Under the pieces are notes generated by a model. That model made no database searches. It saw nothing but the letters and a program-made list of their open reading frames with translations, and was not told the DNA's origin. Shown one piece after another: positions 26,401 through 39,090 of a stretch of DNA of 64,000 bases. How positions within the stretch are numbered: the stretch's first letter is position 1; each line of letters begins with the position of its first letter. Source of the stretch: Archilochus colubris (lineage: Eukaryota > Chordata > Aves > Apodiformes > Trochilidae); contig CM041092.1 in assembly GCA_023079485.1 (NCBI GenBank), positions 4,092,627 to 4,156,626 of the forward strand, in the 5' to 3' direction. The translations under genes were made by a program, and so were the position numbers.

Positions 26401-29400
26401 TCCAATTGATTCATTTTATTTGTATTAGTTTGTTCTCCATCGACTACACAACAGGCTAGACCAAATCAATAAGCAATATTCTGTTTTCTATTGACTTGGG
26501 GGCAATTCGTGCTGGGCCCTGCAACCGCTATATCTGATTTTATAGTTCTGAATATCATCAGAGAAACAATGGGGCTCAGAGACCACTTAGTGCAAGAAGA
26601 AATGGGAAAAGATCACCCAGGCAAGGAGAGATTATTGGCTTTTAAGTTGTTACACCTGCAGGAAGAGGCAGAAGCAGTCTGTGCTGAGGCTGGACAGCTG
26701 CAAAATCTGTGTGCTGTGCCATGCTGCATCTTCCAAGAGACGTAGGAGGTATTTTTGGGTTGTACCTGAACCATACACAAGGTGAAAACAACACACAACC
26801 ACGCATGCCTTTGATAGCACACAAGAGTGATCTGTGAAAAAGAAGAGCATGAAACTCTTTGGTTTTTTTCCTGGTGCCCACAACCCCTCCTGCAGCCCCA
26901 GGAGAAGGCAGTGCTGGCAGCACCCACACCAAAGCAGGACTTAGATGGAGAGAGAGGGAACCCATCAGCCTGGTGCTGCCTAAACCCCTACTGAAGACAC
27001 CACTGCACAGTGATGCCCCTGTGCATTTGTAAAAAGTCCTTTGCTGAGCTTCCTTAATTAGACAATTTCATCTGCTTAAATACATTCCAGTATAATTAAG
27101 GTAAAACACACTGACCTGGAATGCTCTAGACATTTTTTCCTCTCTTTTTTGCTGGCTTGAACACAGCACCTTGGCTGGTGAAATCTACTCGGTAGATGCC
27201 TCCAAAACAGCCTCTTTGCCTTCTTCAATTTTTTAATTATCTTTATTCTAGTTTTTAAGGTTTTTTTCTTCTTCCAACTAGTGGCTTAATGGAAATAAAA
27301 GTGTTTTTCACTTTCTTCTGCACAAGCTTGCTGACATACTCAGCATAAGGGCAATGCAGCTGTCATTACCCCTGCACAGACAAAGACCGAGACACTGACT
27401 GTACTGTAATATGCTCTACCTCTTTTTCCATAAATCTTGTGCATCCTTGCTCTGCCCAAGGTCTTGGATTTCTTGAGCTGTTGTACCATGCCTTACTCAG
27501 AGGAGAGAGCTGCCTTTTCAGTGCATCCAATAAAACTGACTTTTCTGTGTGAGATAGAAAAAAAACACCCTGGATACTGGGATGGATGTATGTAAGGGAT
27601 GGCAGAATACAGCCCAGTGTGTTCTTCCTATCAAATACACTTGACAAACTTTAATGAAAAGTCTTCTCCACTTCCTACTAACAGATGTTTCCAATTTTTT
27701 CTCTCTCAGCACTTTAAACCACCATCTTTAGTTTTCATGTCTACGAGACATTATTATAGGATACATCATAATGATATACTGTACATTCATATACAGTATC
27801 CCATACAATGACTAGTTGATTTATAATTCAGATCCAATAAAGGGAAAAATTGATTTAACTGATGACTAGTGAAATACTAAATGCATTACAATGTTTGAAA
27901 AGAACATCCTTTTCTTGCAATACTAGTGACATAATAAAATTAAATATGGATATAAGATAATGCCCATTATTATTAGGCAAGTGGAATCAAAGGCAGCAGG
28001 AAAAAAAGCAATCTCTATGGATCAAGGAATGCCTAAACTTCCTCTTTGAGTGTAGAAAAACACGAACACAAATGGAAAAAATTCACAAATAAATTCAAGC
28101 AATCTGAAATGATGGTATAAAGTTAGTTTTCTATTAACTGGTTTTGGTCCATCAGGCTTTTAGTAGTTTTGTTGCATTCGGGTAGTGCAGTGGGGGTGAT
28201 TTTGAATTCTGGGAGTTATCAACCTTTGGTTTTTTTAAGCTGTGTGTTAAATATTTATATTCTCATTAACCATATTTTAGCAGCAGAAAGTTACAATTTA
28301 GCTCCACATCCAAATAACCCATATCCCCTTTAAATGCCTGCCATCTCATCCCTTCTTCTCACTTCTAACAATTTCCTTTGCCCCACAAAGGTTCATCCTC
28401 ATAGCTCACTCCTTCCCAACCAGCCTGCTCTCCATCAATAACCACACAATTAATACTGAGGCAATGCAGCCACTAATTTCCATGTCTCATTCGAAAAGCT
28501 GCATAACTGCTCCCCTTTCCCTAGAAAACTGCTGTGCAGCTGTGTGGGCAATGAGCCTGCCAGGGTGCTGGTGGGAGAGAGCATCAGTAGGTAGGGAGCA
28601 CAAAGCCAAGGTACCAGTGAACCTCTTCATCCTTTACAAGAGCTCTTCCAACACCTTTTTACATTACATTTACATTTCCATTGAGGCCAGGCACCCCAGA
28701 AGTAGTTGGGTTTTTAACTTTCTTGAAACATCTGCTAGAAGTCAGTCACTTCAACATTTGCAAATATCTTTGTTTTTCCAGATGGGTAAATTGCTGCTAA
28801 TACAAAATAACTTCTATTCGGAAGCAGCTGTGATTGCTCATACAAACTTAGATTGATGGTCACTTTTTTATAATCCTGGTGCATTAGTTTTTCCTTTAGG
28901 AACATGTGCATTTCGCTTCTGGAGAACAGTGGCAAACCATAATTGCTCTGGAGCCAGAGCCAGCAGAGTTTATTATACTGAAAAAACCCCACATAGTTCT
29001 TATAATCAAAATAACACCCAAATACTGGCACTCAGCTATACCTCATTTTACTGTTGCATCCGTAACATTTTTAAATCACTTCAGTAATCTCAGATATTTC
29101 ACAGCAAAGTTATCACTGTCTGTAAAAATCTTTGAGGATTTTAACCTATATTATGGAATTCGAGGAAATATTATTAATCAGCTTGCATAATGCACCAGCA
29201 GAATCTGGGGGTCAGCTAATTCGTGCTTAAACACCTACATTTGCACGTGCAAAACCGGATAATTATGTTCCTAGTTGCCCATTCAAGTGTACAGATGGGT
29301 GCACCCACACATTTTTGTGGGATAATTTTTGGAAGCCTATAGAAAATATGGTCTTTAAAGATTTTAATAAGGCTGGCAAAACACACTTTCTTTGCATAAA

Positions 29401-32400
29401 ATTATGTAGTTCCCAAGTCTAAAATTACTTTGATTTAAAAAATGAAAATTGGCAAGGGATTAATCCATAATATGGTCTAATTACTTTTTTTCTTAAAATT
29501 AAATGGTCAAGATCTTAACTCAGAATAGCAGTTACTGTTCATGAACTGAAACTAAGAAACAGAACTGAATAAGGAATTTTATTAGGTGTCTAAATATGTA
29601 CTTAGCTAATAGAATCCTCTTACCTTTGGCTGAATAACAGGTATAATAATTATGAAAGCATATTTAATTCATGCATCTGAAGCATAAAGCTTTACTAATT
29701 ATATTTTTACGGGATTGCAATGCAAACTGGACGAAGCTTGAAAATAAAAAGTAGAACCAACTTGCTGTCATTAATTTTCAAAACCACATACATTCTTAAA
29801 CACACATGCTCAAACAAATAAAGAGGGAGAGAAACACAGACAGACAGACACAGAGGATGCTGCAAGCAGATACAAGAAGATAATTAACGCATGTTTTGGC
29901 CCTCACACTTGGTATTGTTGTCTTCTATTTAACATTTGCATTGTTTAAAATGCTGAAAGTTTAATTCCCATTTACCAAACTAGATTCAGCAAGGGCATTT
30001 GCCAGTTTGTAACATATAGGGCTTGCTAAACATTGCTGGCTAAAGAGATCAGGTTTTCAGAGAGGACTGAATCTTCCTGGTCATGTTCAGTAGGGAAAAA
30101 AAAAAGTATTTGAGCAAAGATGCTTCTTTTGCCTTTGATATTTTATTATTTCTTTGTTTGCAGAGGTTATTTCTATCAGAAAGTAAATACCACTGTGAAT
30201 TTCTCTTTGTCCTTCATCAATCAAAGCTGGTCAATTATAAGACCACTGCAACTAGATCAAAACTCCAGGCTGTGTAGTCATATTACCACTCATATTATTA
30301 CTAAAAGCGCATCTATATTCCAAACTGGGATACCATAACCCCTTTGTCATTTTCCAATAAAAAAGACCATACCAAATAGGCAGAGCACACCGTAATTAGC
30401 AGCTGGCAGAGAAAGCTGTAAATCTGTATGAGTTCTGAACGATTTGCTTACATTGTTGCTTTGTTGACAAATGATGCTGTACATGTTAATGTTCCTGAAA
30501 TGTCCCCATTGCACCTGACGTGCCAATAAATGCCAGCCAGCTGTATGAATTATGGAAATAAGATTTTTGTTTATGAAGGTATCCCAGACATTTATTTTAC
30601 TGCATGCCTCTTGACAGATTTAATGTCTGGAGTTACATTGAGAAGATATTTGCTACCTGACATAATGGATAATGGAAACTTTAAAGGCTTTTTTTAATGA
30701 TGAGACTAATATATTTTTTTTAATTTTACCTTGTGGCTACACATTTACTCTCAATATAAAGCCTGCATATTTTAAATGAAACGATACTAAATTGTTCTAA
30801 TGTACAATGAGTTGGATGAAACCAGTGCTGCACTGTATGAGAAAACAGAGGAAAAGTATCTCTGAGAGCTACTAAAGCAAGAACACTGCATGCAAGGGTA
30901 CCTATTTTCTCTTAGTTTATTTTATGTGCTGTGCACATTTCCTGCTGTATCACTAGCTCACAAAGGTAGCTGTTAAGACTTAGGCATTTCAAAGTATGAA
31001 AAAATTCTTCTAACAGATGTATTTATAGCAGGCTCCATAAAACATTCATTTAATATGCTAAGGCAAGGCACAGAGAACAGAGAAACATGTATATATACCA
31101 ACTATATTTAACGTTATATCACTGGATTCAGAAGCAAAAAATCTGTCACTGAACTCTGAGCATTTAAAAAAGGTGAGCATTCCTCACAACACACACACAC
31201 ACAGAAGTTCCTTTAAGTAGTAGTGACACCAAAACTTATTCCAACCCTGCTTTTAGCAAACATCCTTATTCTGGCCATGCAAAATGATCACAGGCATCCC
31301 ATCTCTGAAACATAAAGTCTGATGAGGCTCTTCTAGAGGAAGGTTTGCAGGTTTCTCTCCTGTTTCATCCCAAGCCCACGTGCCTTCTGCCCACCTTGCT
31401 CCAGAAGGTGCCTCAAAAGCCCTCCTGTTGCCAGGCTGGGCAGCAGGTGCTGGTCCTCAGGAATCCCAGCCCCGTGCTTTCCCTACCCTGGAAGCAGGGA
31501 ACCTGATTCCCCTTCCAAAGTGGAAAAATTTAGCCTGGCAGAAGAGCCCGTCCTACGCAAGCTCTTCAATTCTTCCTCTATTAGCACATGTTAGTGTATT
31601 GTCAAGAGGAACAATAGCAACCCCACAAACTATTTATTCCATCAAGAGCAATTTATTGTCTTTTGTAAGTTTGTTTCCAGCTTCTGAAGCTCAAGAGAGA
31701 AAAATCTGCTGGTTCTTTAAAACTTCAGATGTTAGGGACTATTTGTAGTCATCATATAAATGGGGGTGGTAACCAAATTAGCCAAATTCATTTAGTAACC
31801 ACAAATCATTCCTATTAAAATACCCCCTTCTCACCCCACCTCAAAAGAAGAATAAGAATAATAAGAAAAAAAGGAGTCCAGATGGTTAAAATTATTTTTA
31901 AGCAAATATTTAGTGGTTACAGTTGAATTCTTCTGGCACACATTCTCCACTACAAAAATGACACCCCACATTCACTGTGTTAACCATTTTCCAATGTGCC
32001 AGCCAAATGAATGCCTCAGAGAACACACACACACATTGTGGAAGCATTATCAGAAATGCTAGAGTTAAAGCTCCTTCACAGTTAGGGCATAAAGAAGGGC
32101 TATTTTCACACAGTGTGGCAGAATTACATCTCCAGGTAAACCATGCAACTCCTCAAGAGGCAAGAGAGTTTTTTAAAGTATTTCTTTTCGTGAAGCAGAG
32201 CTATTTTTTGGGCACGTTTCTTTATTGCTCATGTCACCATTAACTCTATTTGGGATGGAAAGGCTCACAGCTAAACATCCCCGGTAACTGCCATCTTCAT
32301 GTTTTGCACAGGTGAGAATTTTTTTCCCCTCAGACACAAAAAGTGCACTCTTTTATTTTCCATAACCAAATTTTACCTGTACAAAAATAAACCCAAGAGT

Positions 32401-35400
32401 TCCCTTTGTTGCTCTAAAAGTTGCTTAAATTCTCTCAGGTTTTTTTCTCGGGCTCATTCACTCACTGACCCACTCTGCTTGGAGCACTCTGATATCACAT
32501 CTTTGCTTTTTCAGTAAATTTAACAGTCACCACGACTGCACTCCTGCCCCTCTCTGCAACCAGTTCACATGGCAGAGCAGACTGGTGGGAGGCTGATGGG
32601 TGGAAACGAGAGTACTGGCACCAGTATGGGGCTGGCTGCAGTGATAGATGGAAGGATGGATGGATGGCCAGGGAAGGTGTCCCCCTATACAGCTCCTGCA
32701 AACTGGTTGTTCCAGTCTGGCATCCCAGGAGGTTTGCCAGATGGAGGAACCTTCTCTGCAGCAGAGCTGCAAGCTGTGCTTCTCAGGAAACTCGAGGCTG
32801 TAACCCTTTCCCTCTTCCTCCACATACCCTGTTGCTTCCAGATTTTCTCCAATGTCTACATATAAACAACCGAGTACAAATCTTCAAGACACACAAACTT
32901 GCTTCAAATCCTTTTTCCAGCAAATTAACCCCAGATAACTTAATACTCTCTATACAGCTCTGGGAATAGATATAAATTCATTCTAGGTCAGAGCTAAAAC
33001 CATGCATCTGATTCACATGAAATGGATGCATGTATTGTGGTTGCTCATATTTTATTATTTTTTTTTTTTAAACAGAAGTTTGTTGTCAAGTTGCAGAGCT
33101 TGGATATCATGATGTTTGCATGGTCAGACTTAGGAGCTGTTTTGTGCAGACATTTAGGTCAGTTATCTAGTGATCAACTTTATATACAGTTGATGAGATG
33201 CTGCCAGCAAAAAACCTGATGGAAACAGAAATTTAAGGCTAACAAAGGTTTATTTTGGTAGAGGCTAAGGTCTGAATTACAGATGTCTGCTAAATGAAAG
33301 GAAATGTCTGTCTCTATATATGTATGTGCATGTGCACACCTGGTTTACATTGTTGGAGCTTCTCTGATCTCAGCATTTTACATCAGGATCCCGAAAGGTA
33401 AATCTGACCCATACCATAGAGTCTCCAAAGGACTAACTCTCATTATTTTTGTTACAAATGCCTATATTTTGCTCAGTGGAAGATTAAAGCTAATGTATAG
33501 CAGAAGAGCAATGTAAAGAATCCCATGGTAAGTCTCCATCCTCCTACTTTTGGTACCTACCCAGTGGGTAGCAGAGGAACTCTGGCTCCACTATCCATTT
33601 TCTCTTTCACGTGCATGGAATTCATTCAAAGTAATGGGAAGGAAATTACAGTAGTCTCACAGGTCTCCAACAAGAGATCACTGTGTGGGAAAATGGGACT
33701 TGTCAAGAGCTACTTTCTTTGCATTGTTTCATGAGAAAATACACGAAGAAAAGCAGTAGAAACCCAAAAGCTTTGCATTCCTTTTACAGTATTAAATCAA
33801 ACCAAATATTAGTAAAAGGTGCAGTTTTACTGGAGACCTACCAAAAGGTGATAATATTCCTATTGACCAAGTCCAGGGAATGGCATAAAATATATACTCC
33901 ACTTCCCATAAATTATTCCATAAATATTTGCATTTTCCCCTCTGCCATTCAGCCTTTAAGTAGTCTGTTTATAACCAGCGAAATAAGCACAAAAATATCA
34001 AATAAACAAAGAAAATATCTAAATAAAGGCTAAATTTACTCACTTTGGGGCAGTAATTACTCTCAAGTATTCTTGCTCTTTTCCTCATAAAGGTAGAAAT
34101 CCACTAGCAAGTAAGAAGAATAACTCAGTCAAGCCTGAGTGTTAGTATTTGTGTATGAAGAAAAAAATAGAGCTGTTCTGCAAAGTTTCACATGTGTACA
34201 TCCATGCAGAACAGAGGTTTTTGAGGAGCAAACTGCTCCAGACCTTGCAGAGGTCAAAGCAAAGCCAAGATAATCAAGACCATAGACAGAGGAATGTCCC
34301 TATTAAACAACTCATTAATGGTGTTTAGGAACAGGAAGGATCTCTAGCTACCTGGCCCAGGTTGTGTTGCATTTTATGACTGAAAACCCCAGGAAGATCC
34401 CTGCCTCTGTGCAAGGTGGGTTTGCTGCCTCCAGCCTCCACTCTGCCATTATCTTGTTACAGAAAACATTACCTGCCTGGCTCCCTATTACTTATGTTCT
34501 GTGCTGAAGAGTGGCACGTTGATTAATTACTACTCTAAAGTGCTTATAAAGCATCAGTCCAAGGCAGGTTTACTAGGTTGGGGCCTCCCATGATTTATTG
34601 ACTTAGGAGAAAAGCAAAGGCCATTTGTACAGGAGCATTTTCTTCTGGGGGGAGGAAAAAAAAAAACCCAACAAACAAATTACTCATCCTCTGCTCCCCC
34701 AAATTTAACTGTCTGATGCTGAAGAGTACAGCCAAAGACCTCCTTTCCCTGAAACTTATGCAAAAATATAAGCAGCAGGAGTTTTACTCCTCTTTAAAGG
34801 ACACTCTTAAGAGGAAATAAAAAAAATGAAACCCAAAGAAAGCCCCCCAAACTTGCAAGAAAGGTCTGATTTTTTTTCCTTTGCTGATACAGGGGCTGAT
34901 CAGGGAGCTTTAAAATAATTAGACAATTTCTGCTCTAATACTTCTTGCTTTTTCAACATTGTTGTTGGAAAGGGAGAAGAAAAAGCAACACACAAACACT
35001 GACACACACAAGGCGTATCCACAGGAAAGATTAATTTGGTTTTGTTGCTTATTTTTTTTTTTTACGAGTAGTAAATTGGCACTTTGGGTTTACTTTGCTT
35101 CACTTACTAAAGCCTTTTCACAGTATAGAGTGTAGAAATGTGAGAGGGGAAGATTCCCATATGACACAGATCCTTTGATATTGTTACTTCAACCAAAACT
35201 TTGAAATACAGTAGCTGGTTTTGTGTCTAGCATATGACAATTTTCCCCAAGTCTTATAAACTTTGATTTACTTAACTGCTGTCACTGATGTGACTCACAG
35301 AGAAAGAAAGCATGAAGAGATTGAAGAGAGAAATAGCTAATGTGTTAGGCTATTTGATGGCACAGGATTATATGGTACAATAATTATTGCAGTCTGTGCA

Positions 35401-36530
35401 AGGAGTCTACAAAAAATTCTGGTATTAAAGAAAGAAAAGAAGATGATAATGTTCAATTCTTGCAATAATTTTATCACCGTTTTAATACAGCACGATACAG
35501 GTTTTCTAATAAAATTTATTTCTTTGTAGCAGCTAAATTTATACTGAGAAAAAAAGGAGATACAGTTATGTTCTTGCAGATGGCAAAGTGACAATGTACC
35601 CTGGATCTAGTGAGACCTTGCACCTGAGGAGCTCACCCTCATTACCATGGATCCTGCAATAACCTGGCATCACCCTGACTTTACATCATGCTGAATAGCA
35701 GGATTACATCTCCACAGAGCAGTGTGATGGAGGGGAGCTACCTTTCAGATGAAAAAATGTAGTACATGGTTAATAACCTTTAAAAAAAACCTCTCTTGTC
35801 ATCAATACATTGTTTTTCTACTGCTTGTACCTGGCAAGCAACCTACATTACCATAGAGCTTTGAGATGTGAGAGCCTCAAAGATGCCCTTAGAGATTACA
35901 AGTGGGTTTGTTAATTCTCTTAGGAGAAAAGGTTTCTCCCATGGAGAGCAAATGGGATTTGGAGATTTCATCCCTGCTCCACCCCTGAACTGCTTATTCC
36001 TGATCATCTCCAAAGCAGATTGAGGTGAGCTCTAGAAGCATCCTGGAGAAGAATTCCAAGAACATACACATGGGCTCCAAATCCCCTACTTGTGAGTGCA
36101 TTGTCGTGTCCCAAACACAACCACACACAGCAATCACCCACTCAGAATCTGAAGGTGAATAATGGCATTTGCAGATCTACCATGTGCATTAGGTGTATGG
36201 TACCAGAAAACTGATGAGCAGGAGGATTTCCTCCAGAACCTGCTGAGATACCTTGTCCTTAGCTTGTGTGCTCTGCTCAGGGAAAAGGAATTCCCTCTTA
36301 CCTCGCTATGGTGTGGTTTACCTATATGTAAAATTCAGACAGTGCTTGCCCTCCAGGGGTATAGAGAAGCTTAATTAAACAAGGGATTCTTTGCCTTAAT
36401 CAGACGTCTCTCACTTGCTAAGTACATGGGAAATCCTTCAGTTCAGGAGCAAACTTGACACCATGACAAATGGATCAGCTTCCTTACCATTTTGCCTTTG
36501 GGAATGATTTTCCTCGGCAATAGATACTAT
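14500..36530. other. Large-intron sequence, no gene seen
   Basis: About 22 kb of AT-rich DNA without a recognisable exon, RNA gene or transposon. The longest ORF (24754-25266 minus, 170 codons) has no domain, and the second (15341-15832 plus, 163 codons) likewise. Short TA-rich microsatellite-like spots occur near 20858-20902, and a short AGAC run near 29836. Slightly less AT-rich patches are at about 21735-22080, 31380-31560 and 32560-32830. Confidence 0.65.
31190..31203. repeat. Short (CA)n microsatellite
   Basis: Seen: about seven CA units; a similar short run is at about 32024-32035. Confidence 0.85.
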
Positions 36531-36537
36531 GAAGCTT

Positions 36538-36682
36538 AAAAAAAAAAAAAAAAAAAGCAAAAAACAAAAAACAAAAAAACAGAAAACCAAACCCAACCAA
36601 CCAACCAAAAAACCAACAAATCAAAAAAAAAAAGAAACCAACCCCTTCCCCCCCAAGAAGCCCCCCCCAGCAAAACAAATCC
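36538..36682. repeat. A19 plus A/C-rich low-complexity block
   Basis: Seen: A19 at 36538-36556, then CAAAAAA words, ACCA repeats, A11, and C8-9 runs, almost free of G and T. It is the longest such block in the window. It yields an artefactual lysine-rich ORF on the plus strand. Confidence 0.9.
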
Positions 36683-38865
36683 ACACATTTCTATTACTGC
36701 TGACACTTCTTCATATTAAATACTTTCTGCAATTTTATTTTATCAAGAATTCTGCCCTTTTGAATAGGTTCCACATTTTGTCCAACCCCACAGAATGTGG
36801 CAAGCTGCAAAGCTCTCAATTTTATTATGGGGTTAAGGACATGGATGAGAGAAGATGTTCTAGGTGTGTGGGAACTGTGAGGTGCATACGGGCAATCCTT
36901 CATCCCACCTCACCTCCCAAATCCAACCCCTTCCCTACATGGATACAGTGGGACCACCTCACCATCACTCTGTGGTTTGACTCCTGACACAAAGAACTTC
37001 AACATGACTCCTGAAGCTCACAGAATCACCTCTGTTTTAAAGCCTCTGGGTTATTTTTAAATGGGAGTTGGTAAAGACAAGCAAGAGAGTTTCAAAAAAG
37101 TAGAATCTCAAGGATTTCACTGCAATATTATCTATTTGTGGAATAAATAAATGTGGAGCCAAATAATTCTGAAGGATCTAAATTCCACCTTCCCTCTCCC
37201 ACTCACAGAATCTGCTTTAAAGCAAAAATACCAAATTAATACAAGAATGATAGTTCTCACGGTATGTCCTGCCAGGATAAGAAGGTACAGAGAATATCCT
37301 GAGAAACTGTTCCTAGGAAATATTAAGTCCAATTTTGAAAGCTATTAAGAGTCCACAAAATTGAGAGAAATATCCAGGGTTTTGGTGTCTCACTTGAATA
37401 AAATTTGAACTCTGACCTTCTGAGAGTAAATCAGCAGTATGTATGTCAAATATGTTTTTTCCCTCCTAAGCAGAGTGTACCAGGAGATGAAGCAGAGGCA
37501 GAAGAGGTTTCAAATATAGCACACTCCTTTTTACCAGCGGGTACTCTTGGATCCAGCTTCTGCTCTAGCACCATCATGCTGGGAGAAGATCCGAAGCTGG
37601 TGCTTGAAGTCAAATGAAACTGGGCCAAGTTGATTCATTTTCCAAATCGTCATCTCTGCAATGCCCTCCCCTTCTCATTCTTCCTGTCCCACCATTCCTT
37701 TTGGGTTTTGGCTCTTCCCCAGCCTTCCCTCCCTCCCCCACCTCTCTCAGGGTGCTCCAGACACGAGCCCTGGCTCTGTGACTGCTTCCCCAGTGAGACC
37801 TGGCCGACAGGACTGAAATACAAGCTTAGCACAGGAATTTCCTAACTGTTCCACTCTTCAGAAATGCCAGAGCCAGGACGAGTTGCAAAACCTCCCTGGT
37901 GCACCCATGCCCTGCTCAGCTCCTCTTCAATCCAACTGGGATGCACCTTCCAGCTGTCTCAGCCCCCAAAATGATTTTCCTGCATCTGTTGATGGCAAGT
38001 CCCTCCAGAAACATCCATCCATGTTATTTTCTCCCTGTGCTCCACCAACATGTTGGCCCTTCCAGTTCTTGTGTAGGCTTTACTGCTCCTCAGGAAGGAG
38101 ATGGTTAATCCTGACACAATTACATTTAACAATTTCAGGCATTTTTTGGATGGTGATGGACAAGATGCTGCCTTGGATGCTCAATACCTGATGAAAATGT
38201 TCCTCCTCAGCCCTAATCACTTGCTTGGACTTGTAGGCTGCACTTCACTTTCCCTGGAATTGCACCTACACACCCACAGCTTCCTTATAAACTGGGTCAC
38301 TGAACCAATCTAGGTTAAAAATATCCCAGATATTCTCTAATGAAGTGTCAACAACTATTCTCAGGCCAACCAGAGACTGGAATAACTCCTAATAATCTTG
38401 CGTACATATGCAAAAAGTATGCCCTCATCTAAAATGTATTTATAAAATAAAATGGGAGTTCAACATTTGACCTGAGTTTATCCCACTCTGCCACACAGAC
38501 AAAAGAAATAAAAATGTGTTGCTGCAATTTCCTTGACAGCAGAAAGACAAAACAAACAAGAAACCTCACACATATACGTCTGGGCCAATATATGTGATAA
38601 TGTGAGACAATGAGTTAGATTTTTTCATGGCCATGTTGAAACTCATCTTATTTCTAAAACTGCAGCACGGAACTGCAATATTTTTTTATATCAGCTTCTA
38701 AAATAAATTCATCCTTAAAACCCCCTTGATTCAAACTTTTACTGACTTTCCATAGAGTTTTGAATAAGAAGCCTTCACAGCCAGGGCTATGAACACACTT
38801 CTTAGGAAGAAAATAGCATAATTACGATTATTATTGTTTACTGGTGATGGTAGCTGAATACTTTT

Positions 38866-39090
38866 TTATTATTATTATTATTATTAGTGATAATATCACC
38901 ATTTGGATGACTATAACCACAGTAGTGACAAGAAGCTCTAATAAGATCCATGCCTCATTGTGTCAAGCACTATAAAAGCACAGAGTGAGAGTGAGAAAAA
39001 GTTTATAATCTAAGCAATTAAGGCAGACAAAAGGTGCAGTGAGAAACAGGGGCACAAAGAGTTGAACTGACACAGGAACCCATGGAGAGA
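38866..39090 (-). mobile_element. Ancient SINE-like retroposon with (TAA)n tail, minus strand
   Basis: Seen: a TTA microsatellite at 38866-38887 is followed on the plus strand by words such as cctcattgtgtcaagcac, gtttataatctaa, aggcagacaaaagg and gaaacaggggcacaaagag. Read on the minus strand these give a CORE-like stretch (gtgcccctgtttctc), then tagattataaac, then gtgcttgacacaatgag, then a (TAA)n end. Known: this order matches a widely dispersed amniote MIR/L2-type retroposon tail ending in TAA repeats, as I remember it. The copy is very diverged. The element's exact family name and its 5' limit are uncertain. Confidence 0.65.

Noticed and set aside
27773..27810. Small hairpin with 8-bp stem (atactgta ... 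tacagtat)
   Set aside because: Stem too short for a microRNA precursor and expected by chance in AT-rich DNA.
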